Part shown: positions 18,678-27,084 of the stretch, one piece after another
How the letters are laid out: every line of letters begins with the position of its first letter
Numbering within the stretch: the first letter of the stretch is position 1
Position numbers and translations under genes: made by a program
The notes under the pieces: model-generated
Databases searched by the model: none
Seen by the model: the letters and a program-made list of their open reading frames with translations, nothing else
Told to the model about the DNA's origin: nothing
Source of the DNA: Azolla pinnata
Taxonomy: Eukaryota; Streptophyta; Polypodiopsida; Salviniales; Salviniaceae
NCBI GenBank assembly: GCA_037176905.1
Contig: JBBBWG010000737.1
Location: forward strand, 1-27,688
DNA: 27,688 bases
Reading direction: 5' to 3'

Positions 18678-20759
18678 CTACTGCGACGTGCGGCGCCCAT
18701 CGCCGCCGCTCGCAGATCCGCGCCGCCGCATTGCCCAAGCGCCGCCGGCCGTCGCCGTCGGGGTCGTTGTCGTCGGGGTCGCTGTCGCCGCTTTCGCTGT
18801 TGTTGTCGTCGTCGTCGTCGGGGTCGCTGTCGTTGTCGTTGTCGTTGTTGTTGTCGTCGCCGTCGCCGTCGCCGTCGCCAGTTTCGCTGTCGTTGTCGTC
18901 GCAGCACGATCGCCATCCCGATCGACGGCGATCGCAGCACGATCGCCATCCCGATCGATCCGCGCGCCCGGCACAGCGAAGCAGCCCTTCGCCTTGCGGT
19001 GGCTCGCGCGGTGCCCGCCCAGCGCCTGATGCGATTTGAAGCGCTTCTTGCACGTCACGCATTCGTACCGCGCCGCCGCCGCGCCCATGTCCGATCGGGC
19101 CTCGTCGCCTCCAGGGCCCGCCTCCACATCCTCCGCTTGATCTTCTTCTTCCTCCTCCTCCTCTTCTTCCTCCTCCTCCTCCTCCTCCTCCTCCTCCTCC
19201 TGCGACGAGTACTCGACGCTGGCGGAGGATGAAGACGAGCCGATATCGGCCGGCTCCGCCGCCAAGCTCGACCCCTGTGTCGCGATCTCCATTTCAGCAA
19301 CATCATCACCACCACCCCCCTCCCCATCCCCATCATCGTGCTTGTCATCGTCATCGTCCTCGTCCTCGTCCTCGTCATCGTCATGAGGGTTGTTAACCAC
19401 CTGATGATCCCTCGCGCTTCTTGCGCCCATCCGATCGTCGCCGCCGCCGCCGTTCCCCGCGTTCGACAGCAGCACGAGGCAGCGCGCCGTGTCGTGGAGG
19501 TCGGCTTCGTCGCCGGGGCTCGGAACCCGCCGCCTCGACCGCTTCCGCGTCGAGGGCCACGCGCTCGCCACCGTCGACGATCCGTCCTCCCCGCCGTCCT
19601 CCCCCTCTCCTGCATCTCCATCTTCTTGTACCTGCCCGCCGATCCGCTCTTGCTCCAGCCGCATTTCGTCTTGCTGGACTAGCTCGGGCTTGTGTATGCC
19701 CCGCCATTCGCGCTCGGGGTGAGACCTCATGTGACCGAACAGAGCTTTGCACGACGCGAAAGCCTTGCCGCACTCCGAGCATCGGAACCGCGGCAGATCG
19801 AGCTGCTGCTGCTGCCTCCTCCTCCTCCTCCTCGATTCATCCTCCCACCGCACCTCGGATCGCAGCTGCGCCCCCGCCGATCCCTGATCCCCCTCCGCCT
19901 TCGCCGCATTCCTAGCGCTCAACGTCGAGCTCTCCGATGCGAGGCTCGGGACGATCATCGCGACCTGCGGAGTCGTCATCGTCGTCGTCTTCATCGTCGT
20001 CGTCGTCTTCTTCTTCCTCTTCTTTGATCTCGGCGGGCGATCATGCGTAGCCATCTCCGGCGGCGCCGTCCGAGACTGATGGTCCTCATCGTCGGTGCTG
20101 CTGATCCCAGCCTGAGGGCTGCTGCAGCTTCTGCTCGATGCGCTGCTAAGCGTACTGCTGGCCATAGCCTGCAGGCCATGGATCCTCATATGCCCGCCCA
20201 AAGCTCGGCCCGATGGGAATCCGCGATCGCAGAACTTGCAGATCCGCGCGCTGCCGGCGTCGCACCGATCCGCTGGAGAAGACGGCGGATTCGCCGCCGC
20301 GCTAATCGCACCCTTAATCCTCCTCTTGCCGGGAGGATTAGCAGTAATCACGCCCTCACTCTTCTCTTTCACCTCCTCCTCCTCCTCCTCCTCAACCCTA
20401 AACCCAGCATCATCGCCGGTGCTGGAAGCTCGAGCCGTCGTCAGAGACGCTGAATCAAGCAGGCCACCGGACCAAGGCTTCACCGTGAAAGAAGAAGATG
20501 AAGATGATGACGACGACGACGATGATGATGAGGTCGAGGAAGTGAAAGATGAATACTCTGATTCGCCACGGCCTTTCCCTGGCGCGGCTCCTTCTTCTCC
20601 TGCGTCTCGCTTGATCAGAGCAGCGCGGATCGTCGTCGTCGTCGTCTCGGCGCAACCGACGGCGATAGTCTGCCGGGGAGCAGCATCGTCGTCGTGGGAG
20701 GGCGAGAAGCCTGCGAGGTCGATCTTGTGCGGCGCTCCTGCTGCTGCAGGAATCTCCAT
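18678..20759 (-). CDS. C2H2 zinc-finger repressor (ZAT-like), fingers 1-3 up to an in-frame TAG
   Basis: Plant-type C2H2 nuclear regulator. From ATG 20759 (MEIPAAAG) the frame runs 693 residues. Finger 1 is C174-H194 (GRALGGH), finger 2 C327-H347 (CKALFGH), and finger 3 C567-H587 (HQALGGH). Basic nuclear-localisation-like clusters are SKKRKKK (245-251) and RKRSRRR (405-411). An ADLHDTARCLVLLS box (419-432) resembles the DVALCLMMLS-type box of ZAT proteins. Poly-Ser, poly-Asp and a poly-Glu run of about 21 lie between. In-frame ATGs at 20879 and 20960 are possible starts, but they would add homopolymer-rich, leader-like sequence. A TAG at 18678-18680 stops this frame just before a fourth finger and an EAR motif (next entry). 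The spacer after finger 3 has family-like acidic sense only in another frame, so two compensating 1-base shifts or sequence errors are likely. The gene is tail-to-tail with the peroxidase. Confidence 0.85.
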   Translation of the reverse strand: MEIPAAAGAPHKIDLAGFSPSHDDDAAPRQTIAVGCAETTTTTIRAALIKRDAGEEGAAPGKGRGESEYSSFTSSTSSSSSSSSSSSSSSFTVKPWSGGLLDSASLTTARASSTGDDAGFRVEEEEEEEVKEKSEGVITANPPGKRRIKGAISAAANPPSSPADRCDAGSARICKFCDRGFPSGRALGGHMRIHGLQAMASSTLSSASSRSCSSPQAGISSTDDEDHQSRTAPPEMATHDRPPRSKKRKKKTTTTMKTTTMTTPQVAMIVPSLASESSTLSARNAAKAEGDQGSAGAQLRSEVRWEDESRRRRRRQQQQLDLPRFRCSECGKAFASCKALFGHMRSHPEREWRGIHKPELVQQDEMRLEQERIGGQVQEDGDAGEGEDGGEDGSSTVASAWPSTRKRSRRRVPSPGDEADLHDTARCLVLLSNAGNGGGGDDRMGARSARDHQVVNNPHDDDEDEDEDDDDDKHDDGDGEGGGGDDVAEMEIATQGSSLAAEPADIGSSSSSASVEYSSQEEEEEEEEEEEEEEEEEEEDQAEDVEAGPGGDEARSDMGAAAARYECVTCKKRFKSHQALGGHRASHRKAKGCFAVPGARIDRDGDRAAIAVDRDGDRAATTTTAKLATATATATTTTTTTTTTATPTTTTTTTAKAATATPTTTTPTATAGGAWAMRRRGSASGGDGRRTSQ
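18725..18905 (-). repeat. GAC/AAC/ACG triplet-rich spacer after finger 3
   Basis: Imperfect GAC, AAC, AGC and GGC triplets. In the finger frame this reads mostly Thr and Ala. One frame over it reads Asp, Asn, Gly and Ser with almost every third base C, which matches the codon style of the rest of the gene and the acidic spacers of related proteins. Confidence 0.6.
18901..18957. repeat. 33-bp tandem duplication in the zinc-finger coding region
   Basis: GCAGCACGATCGCCATCCCG starts at 18901 and again at 18934, a 33-bp (11-codon) step. The second copy diverges after about 24 bp. On the minus strand it encodes the DRDGDRAA repeat just after finger 3. The length is in frame, so it is not itself the cause of the later frame problem. 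Confidence 0.75.
19148..19204 (-). repeat. GAG/GAA repeat encoding a poly-glutamate run
   Basis: A CTC/TTC triplet run on the plus strand, giving about 21 consecutive Glu between finger 2 and finger 3. Together with nearby poly-Asp (about 19340-19385) it forms a strongly acidic segment. Confidence 0.8.
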
Positions 20760-21090
20760 AGCCCCGCCTGCAAAGGAGGAGGAGCTGCTGCAGAATAGGA
20801 GAAGAAGTAGAAGTAGAAGTAGAAGAAGAAGAAGAAGAATAGGAGAAGAAGTGGTAGTAGCTTCTGGGTCTACCTCCATGAAGGGGACGGCGATGGCGAT
20901 GCTGATGCTGATGCTCATGCTGATGCTGGTGGCGATGGCGATGGCGATGGTGATGGCCATGGATCGGATCACACAAAAGAAAGGAAGAAAAACGAAATTG
21001 AAGAAGCAAAAGAGAGAAGAAATGGAAGGGAAGTTGAGGCGACATGCAGCGCATGCATCACACAAACAAACAAAAGAAAAAAACAAACTT
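20760..21090 (-). other. Probable 5' leader and start region of the zinc-finger gene, microsatellite-rich
   Basis: Upstream of ATG 20759 are AAG-type triplets (about 20780-20845) and GATG/GCTGAT-type runs (about 20891-20957) on the plus strand, then pyrimidine-rich minus-strand sequence. In-frame ATGs at 20879 and 20960 lie within it. If translated, it would give poly-Leu and alternating Ile-Ser/Ala stretches that do not resemble the family, so I treat it as untranslated with moderate confidence. Confidence 0.5.
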
Positions 21091-21955
21091 TGTTTTTCTC
21101 ACGACATTTTCTTTCCCTCAAGAACAAAATCCAAAACCCAAAAAAACATTTGACAATTGTAATCGTATTATGAGCCCCCAAATCTATGTTATGTTGCAAA
21201 TCAAGAAGAATCCCACCACCTTACAAAATCCAAGTTTTTACCCAAAAAAATCTGACGATTTGAGACTTCAGTGGCGAATTGCTACGATTAGCAACCAAGT
21301 TCTTGTGATCCGTTTTGATTACTTACTATCTAGACTTGGTAGAGACCTTTTTCGCTCATGCCAAGAGTTTGATTGAGAGAACCTTTCGATCGACGAGAGT
21401 TTAGGAGGAGGAAGAGCAGGTGCGTCCGCCAGCAGCAGAAGCCCAAGAAGCTCTTGGCCTGAATTCTGAAGAAGCTCCGGGCCCAAGAAGCGCGTCCGCC
21501 AGCAGAGGTCCTCAATTCTGACCTTGAAAAACATCGGTATCGAGCTCACGATCTGATCAGAGAATTAGCGGAAGGCAGGCGAGTCCACCCCCGACTCTTC
21601 CCTGCCCCTTCTTGCCCCAACACGCAATCTCTCTCCATAGTTGCCCGACCTATCGTTGCTCCCGCTGCACCCATTATTACACTCCAAAAGGCCACAGTGT
21701 CATCGTAGTTATCGACGAGGGTACTACGTGGAACTCGAGGCGAGGCCATCGCAGCCTCGGACCTGCAGAGCATGTCGTGACCTCGAGAGGACATTCGTAT
21801 TTGAAGATAAACCTACGCGAAACTCTAATTGAGGAAACTCTTTCAGAATCATGTACCCGGATAAAGAGAACATGCAACTATTGCAAAGACCCTTAGAACT
21901 TCGGTTGAGAGTGTGTGAGAGAGTTAAAGGTGTCGGATCAGACATTTTGGGGTTT
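21090..21955. other. Upstream region of the zinc-finger gene, no gene seen
   Basis: This probably includes the promoter (minus orientation), but no clear TATA box was found. A partial duplication is visible: a CGTCCGCCAGCAG word at about 21423 and again at 21490, each followed within 60 bp by CAATTCTGA or GAATTCTGA. Confidence 0.4.
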
Positions 21956-21959
21956 CGGT

Positions 21960-22240
21960 AGAAGAGATGCTGGGGTTTAAGTTTCAATGTTTCGAGCTTT
22001 TAAGGTTTGGGTATGAGAGATTCAAGGTTTGAGTATGAGAGATTTAGAGTTTGAGTATGGAAATTTGTGGTTCAGTATCAGAGAGATTAGGTTGTCTACA
22101 TCATATTTGAGTTCAAGTACGAAATATTCGGGTTTTACATCTAAGAGGTTAGAGTTTGAGTACGAGAGATTTAAGGTTTTGGATGGGTTTGTATATGAGG
22201 CTGCAAGTTTTCAAGTATGAGAGGTTTAGGGTTCCCTAAG
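21960..22240. repeat. 22-bp GAGTATGAGAGATTTAAGGTTT minisatellite
   Basis: Units containing GTATGAGAGATT recur with exact 22-bp steps (22011, 22033, 22055), then more loosely to about 22235. The composition (TTTAGGGTTT-like words mixed with GAG) recalls the 25-bp array at 1985-2800 but the unit differs. It has no credible coding frame. Confidence 0.65.
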
Positions 22241-22690
22241 AGGCTTGCATATGAGGTTGTCCTTATTTGACTTTCTATCCCTCGTCTCTATTTATGTAAC
22301 CTTTTTTTGAGGGCCTATGTTTTTCTTTGAAGATGTTTGTCTTGTTTTAGAAGAATCGTTATTGTTTTTACCATATCTCCCAATAAATTAGAGGTTCATA
22401 TTCAAATCCATAAAATTCACAAGAAAGCTTATTGCTTTCGCCCTGAATTTGGTCATCATATAAAGAACCGATAAGAATTTTAGTCCGACTACATTTTACT
22501 AACTTGTATTTATCTTCGCTTTGATTTTTCTTTCCAATTCCACGCCTAAACTTCGATTTTCATTTTTTTTCCCCTCCCTTTGAATACAAGCACTTCAATC
22601 TACGTAGTCCTTGTCATGTACCATTGCTAATAATCTAATAACACTTTCAGAACTTGCATCAATATAACTAGCGTATAAATACTTAATCTG
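22240..22690. other. AT-rich spacer, nothing assigned
   Basis: No gene, array or terminal repeat was recognised. Confidence 0.4.
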
Positions 22691-22820
22691 TTTGGTTTTC
22701 ACCTTGCCTATATATAGGCACACGACATTTGGCTTTTAGTAAAAACATTTAATTAACTCAAACATAAGGTCTCTCATTTCAAGGGAAGGTCACTATAAGG
22801 TATTCATAATTTTAACGTTG
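22690..22820. repeat. Direct repeat, copy 1 (with CACTATAAGGTATT)
   Basis: About 130 bp that match 23570-23700 at roughly 70% by eye, offset by 882 bp. Shared landmarks in order are CTTGC, TATAG.CACACGA, AAAACATTTAA, ACTCAAAC, AAGG.AAGGTCA, TACAAGG/TATAAGG and ATTCAT.ATTTTA. It contains CACTATAAGGTATT at 22791-22804, a CACTA-type terminus. TCAAACATAAGGTCT near 22758 recurs inverted near 24270-24286. Confidence 0.5.
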
Positions 22821-22829
22821 GCACGTTAT

Positions 22830-23570
22830 ACCGCGCGTGCGTGTAGAAGGGGCAGGACCACGAGGGTCTTGGACTAGGGAGTGGAGGAGGGATGGAAGCT
22901 TAGCTCAAGAGAAGAGAGGGGAAAGAATAAGACATTAACATAGAGTAGAAAGAGGCAAGATACACAACAAGTTATATTACAACCAAATAAATGATACAAC
23001 AATGGTGGCCGCCTAGGCTGCACCAAAAATTTACAAGAAAACCCTAACCGACTAAGAAGAAGATAAAGATAAAACCCTAGAAGAAACCCTCGACCTAAGT
23101 GGTATACCTTTCATACTCAAAATAGGCAACGCAGATAGCAAGATGGAGCTCTACTTGGAGCACACGGGCTTCCCACGAAGCAGAGGCAGCTTTCTAAGTC
23201 TGAGAAAAACCAAGAGAACAAAGAGAAGGCTGACAGCGAGATGGAGCTCTGTTAGGAGCACAAGCCTTCCCACGAAGTAGAGACAGCCTCCTGAGTCTAA
23301 GAAAACCCAAGAGAACGAGGAGAAGGCTCTGGTCGCAAACTAGCAACACTTCGTCCTCCCTAAACACGCCCCTCCTCTCACCATATCTCCCTCTCTTTTA
23401 TAGCCCAAGGACGAGAGTGCCTTACAATGTGGGATATTCCCCCCCCCCCTTTTACTTCCCTATTTACATTTCCTACAAACATGTGAAACGTTGCACATTC
23501 CGTTTTCTCTTGCTCTGCTCGGTTTTCCTCCTATGGACGAAAATTTTCACAACAACGTACAATTTGACAC
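22830..23570 (-). mobile_element. Possible LTR-like segment with antisense TATA box and 98-bp duplication
   Basis: Lying between the two direct repeats, this segment reads best on the minus strand: a G run (about 23441-23450), then AATATCCCACATTGTAAGGC, then GGGCTATAAAAGAGAGGGAG (TATA at about 23396-23403). ATCCCACATTG followed by GGGCTATAAA is a layout I associate with plant LTR promoters. No TG..CA boundaries or coding frame were found, so the class is uncertain. Confidence 0.3.
23136..23331. repeat. 98-bp tandem duplication
   Basis: ATGGAGCTCT begins at 23143 and 23241. The whole 98-bp unit, including CCTTCCCACGAAG and CCAAGAGAAC, is present twice, at about 23136-23233 and 23234-23331, with roughly a dozen differences. 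Confidence 0.75.
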
Positions 23571-23700
23571 AAAATTTATTCTACTTGCAAATGTATAGTC
23601 ACACGATTGTATGACTCCTAAAAAAAACATTTAAAGAACTCAAACCCAAGACCCCTAATTTTAAGGCAAGGTCATTACAAGGAATTCATGATTTTAGCAC
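23570..23700. repeat. Direct repeat, copy 2
   Basis: Partner of 22690-22820 (see there). It includes ACTCAAACCCAAGACCCC and CATTACAAGGAATTCATG, the latter forming the left end of the mini-element at 23673-24236. Confidence 0.5.
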
Positions 23701-24236
23701 ACCACTTGATGCAAATTTTGTTCTAAATATTCTTATGCTTGTCGCGCCAAATTGTGCATCAAACGACTGATACTAAAATTTTGAAGCGAGTTTGACGCAT
23801 AGTTTACAAGAATTTTGACGTCGTAATATTGACATGAGTTTGATGGACCAACTTTCTTACATTTTGCCATACATTTTTACGCATGTTTTGACGTCACTAT
23901 GACGAAACTTCGACATGCATAATTTAATACAACTTTAATGCACATTTGACGTGTGTTGATGCGAAATGTTTTTTGCCAATGTTGTGCCAATTGCACATCA
24001 AAATCGCATCAAACCCACATCAACATGTGCATTTGAATCGCATCAAACTACGTGTCTATATCGCGTCAATATTGCATCAAATAACACGTCAACTACGCGC
24101 CAAAATTTGACAAAACGACATTTACACAACTAGCAAAACTTGTGCCAAGGAACATTGCAGTTTGCTACGAATTTAGTGCGATATAGAACAAATTTTGTAT
24201 CAATGGGCACGTCAAACACAAAAATACCTTGTAGCG
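23673..24236. mobile_element. CACTA-like mini-element, 564 bp, non-coding
   Basis: The left end is CATTACAAGGAATT. The right end, reverse-complemented, is CGCTACAAGGTATT; both are close to CACTACAAGG. The left half is filled with TTTGACGC-type words and the right half with the inverted form GCGTCAAA/GCATCAA, in 11-13-bp steps, with the switch near 23970. Oppositely oriented subterminal repeats of this kind are typical of CACTA elements. No coding capacity is present, so it would be non-autonomous. A matching 3-bp target duplication was not found. Confidence 0.45.
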
Positions 24237-24289
24237 TAACTAGATTATCAATGCATTGATCTTCTACTTTAAGACCTTATGTTTGAAGA

Positions 24290-24900
24290 TCTGTCACTCA
24301 AAATAATAGAATAATGTCTACCTTCTTGAAATAATTATAAAGAGTCTCTTGCTTGATTTCATTCAAATTAGAAATATGAATGAGGTTAGCTGCATCTGAC
24401 AAATACGTTGGCTTATGAAATGCTACACATGTAATGTCTCTTTTTATTCTTTTAACTATATTTTCCAAAAAAGAATTGATAGCCTCTAGATTGTTATGAT
24501 AAAATAAAATTTCTCAAATAAAATTATATTTATACATTTTTTCTCAATGCGGTTGTAATGATCCCCGTGTCTATTGGTTGCTTCTAAGATGTGATATTAA
24601 AAGGAAAAAGAATTACTTTGATACCATGCCATAAGAATTGAATGTTGGAAATCTCGGAGAAACAAATAGAGAATTTTATAGCTAGCAATAGAAACAAGAT
24701 GAAAGAAACATAATAAAAAATTTGAAGCCTTTGAAATCATTGAGATGAGTACATTAATAAATTAAGAAAACAAAGAGAACAAGCAAGCAAGAAGATTTTG
24801 GAAGAGATTGACAACAATTAAAAAAGTAGGATAAAAGATCGGATGCAGAGCTACTTCCTCGCATAAATTGATTGCATGATGTGATCAGATTTGATCATTC
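24290..24900. other. AT-rich spacer, nothing assigned
   Basis: Only short frames and no repeats of note were seen. Confidence 0.4.
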
Positions 24901-24904
24901 ACAA

Positions 24905-25075
24905 TGTAGTTCAGAGAAGCAAGAGAAAAAAAAGAGTGTAGAGAAAACCAAAGAAGCAAGCGAGAAAGCAAGAAAAGGCAGAAAAGCAAGAGAGAATGTA
25001 GAGAAAACCTAAGAACCAAGAGATAGGCCTAGAGAAGCAAGAGAGAATGCATAGAAAACCTAAAGAAAACGCAGA
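24905..25075. repeat. AG-rich minisatellite (AGAAGCAAGAGAGAATG units)
   Basis: Imperfect units of AGAAGCAAGAGAGAATGTAG followed by AGAAAACC recur about every 45-55 bp. The leucine/phenylalanine-rich frame on the minus strand is a by-product. Confidence 0.55.
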
Positions 25076-25226
25076 TTGAGAATTACTCATGATGTCTACT
25101 TGAACAAGTTCATTGATGGAGTACTGTGAAAGACAAAGAAGTAAGAGACTAGATAGATACAAAGAAAACTTGAGAAAAAACGTAGAGAAAAGGCCTGGTT
25201 TTTGTGGTTTTTTCTTTTATATTGAT

Positions 25227-26070
25227 GAAGTCTGCAGTCTTTTTTTTTTTCTTTTTGATAACGGACTTCCACTTGGTATTAAAATACACCCAAAGACTAA
25301 TTACAAATACAACTACAAAGGCTACAAAAGATCACCAATCCTCTAAGAGAAGGAACAAAATTAATGGGAGATCAAAGTTCCATTTAACCTCTCCATAACA
25401 ACTCTTATATACGCAAAGGTCATCCCAAGCATGTTGAAACCTTAGTCTTCAGTTAGTCTTTTTTTTTTTAAGTTCCTTGTAAATTATCCCACTAACCCTT
25501 TAAGGTATGCACAAGCTTTGACCAAATTACCAGCTTCACAGTTTGTATGAGCAACTCTATAACTCAGAATACTTGTAAATATCTGGCTTTCCATATACCC
25601 CGCATAAGGATTCCACTAATATATTCTCATGCGACATTAATGTTATGGATATTCAACTACCCTATTGTACTGGGAAGAGTCCTTAAAAATATCTTTCTCC
25701 TATCATACACAAAACCTCTATGATGGATAGGGGCAGATTATGAGAAGCTGTAATAAGAAAATAATAAACTATCAATATGTCCCCATACTGCATTATCCCA
25801 TCTAAACTTTCATTTCCATTAACCTGACTAAACAAACACAAAATCTTGAGCCAAACCTTATAGGCATCCATAAGGCATGTCATTGCACCATTTCCATTTT
25901 GTGGTCACGTCTTTGATAGTGGGCAATATCAGCGCCCATGACAACTACATCCTACATTACTAGCCACCTTAAAGTCATGACTTTGACAAGCAATGTTGTT
26001 GTTTCTCACAAGCATTTTCGTACGTCATTCCTAAATAAGACCACTTAACCACCATACTTTCTTAGCCTTT
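25227..26070. other. Unassigned AT-rich stretch with two poly-T tracts
   Basis: Poly-T tracts at about 25239-25255 and 25459-25470 could be poly-A tails of minus-strand retroposons, but no body or target duplication was identified. No gene is supported up to the LTR. Confidence 0.35.
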
Positions 26071-26103
26071 ATAAGCTTGATATCATATATAAAAGTAAAC
26101 AAA

Positions 26104-26155
26104 AGATGGGATTCGAACCCATGACCTTCTCAATATGATCAATTAGTCTAGCTGA
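26104..26155 (-). other. Antisense tRNA-like module in LTR copy 3
   Basis: The minus strand has an A-box-like AGCTAGACTAATTG (about 26139-26153), then GGTCATGGGTTCGAATCCC (26107-26125), a near-perfect B box. This is the clearest of the tRNA-like modules in the window. Confidence 0.4.
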
Positions 26156-26394
26156 AAATCAACATAAAATTATGATATAATTAATAACAATACATACAGA
26201 TTTAATATCCCTTTCAAATATTCTAAAAAGCTTCGGAACTTTCTAAAAGCTTTTGCATGAGTTTCTACATGACGCTCTACTTGCATGCAATACTCCTACT
26301 CTTGTATAAATACAGGGATTCACTGTGATCCCAATTAAAGTGAATAACGCCAATTATGGAATCAAATACTTAGCTTCGTCTATATCTCTATTTT

Positions 26395-26498
26395 GCTCTG
26401 GTCTTGCCTCGCTCTATTGTGCTCTGGTCTTGCCTTGCTCTGTTGTGCTCTGGTCTTGCCTCGCTTTATTCTGCTCTGGTCTTGCCTAGCTCTATTAT
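26395..26498. repeat. 26-bp tandem repeat, four copies, inside LTR copy 3
   Basis: GCTCTGGTCTTGCC starts at 26395, 26421, 26447 and 26473, an exact 26-bp period, with few differences between copies. It lies downstream of the LTR's TATA box, so it would be in the transcribed part. Confidence 0.9.
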
Positions 26499-26522
26499 TC
26501 TCTTCTCTATCTGTCCGCAACA

Positions 26523-26999
26523 CTTACCTTGTGTCAATAATAGATGTCTCTCAAGTTTAATTGAATATTGCGACAAGGATGTCTCCATTCTCGTGTTTGA
26601 TTTGTAAGGGTCAACCCACATATATTCTTTAGGGTCCCAATTGACTTTAGTCAGTAGTTTGCCTTCATGTACCTGCAAACTCTAATTGGCAATTACCTCG
26701 GTTGGGTTTAAATTAATGTGTCATGTCCCTTTTACATAACTTATTACTCGTACCCTTTCAAAGTTACATTGGTTGATACTTCCTCCAATTTGTTTATTAA
26801 AAACAACTCTCGATAATTTTAAATCTCCAAAAAAACAAATTATCTGCTCCTTTACCAATCCACGTGGCCCTAATAGCATCCCAACTATTCTTGGAAAGGC
26901 TCCTTCCCAACTCAAACGTTGGTTAATACCAAAGTTTTGTCTGTCTCATGATAAAGCTTTTTTTACCTCTTCTAGCATAATGTATGATATGCTTATGTG
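26523..26999. other. Spacer, nothing assigned
   Basis: No gene or repeat was recognised. Confidence 0.4.
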
Positions 27000-27084
27000 T
27001 GTATTCATGCATGCATGCATGTACATGCACATTGTACACGTGTTTATGTATGTATGTAGGCATATGCATATGTATGTATGTCAT
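27000..27084. repeat. TATG/CATG microsatellite, left block
   Basis: Runs of ATGC, TATG and CATG with interruptions. A similar block resumes at 27520, on the far side of the MITE-like segment. Confidence 0.7.

Larger units (their letters stand above)
26078..26522 (+). mobile_element. Lone LTR of the same chromovirus-like family (LTR copy 3)
   Basis: About 445 bp, the same size as LTR copy 2, starting TGATATCATA and ending GCAACA. It shares the landmarks of copies 1 and 2: TTCGAACCCATGACC near the start (26110-26125), a TATA box (TATAAATA) at 26305-26312, and AACGCCA shortly after. No polypurine tract or pol sequence lies on its left and no primer site on its right, so it looks like a solo LTR. 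A matching 5-bp target duplication was not seen. Confidence 0.55.

Noticed and set aside
18066-19232. 388-residue plus-strand frame opposite the zinc-finger gene
   Set aside because: It is composed of homopolymer and Arg/Val-rich shadow of the minus-strand gene, with no domain.
20760-21086. N-terminal extension of the zinc-finger protein from further upstream
   Set aside because: The added residues are poly-Leu and alternating Ile/Ser or Ile/Ala runs from microsatellites; I prefer ATG 20759 but keep 20879 and 20960 as alternatives.
24911-25162. 83-residue minus-strand frame rich in Phe, Leu and Ser
   Set aside because: It reflects the AG-rich minisatellite and lacks a start context or homology.
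26529-26540. TTGTGTCAATA as an inverted primer-binding site beside LTR copy 3
   Set aside because: It matches in reverse the bases after LTR copy 2, but is on the wrong strand and side for a primer site and is short enough to be chance.
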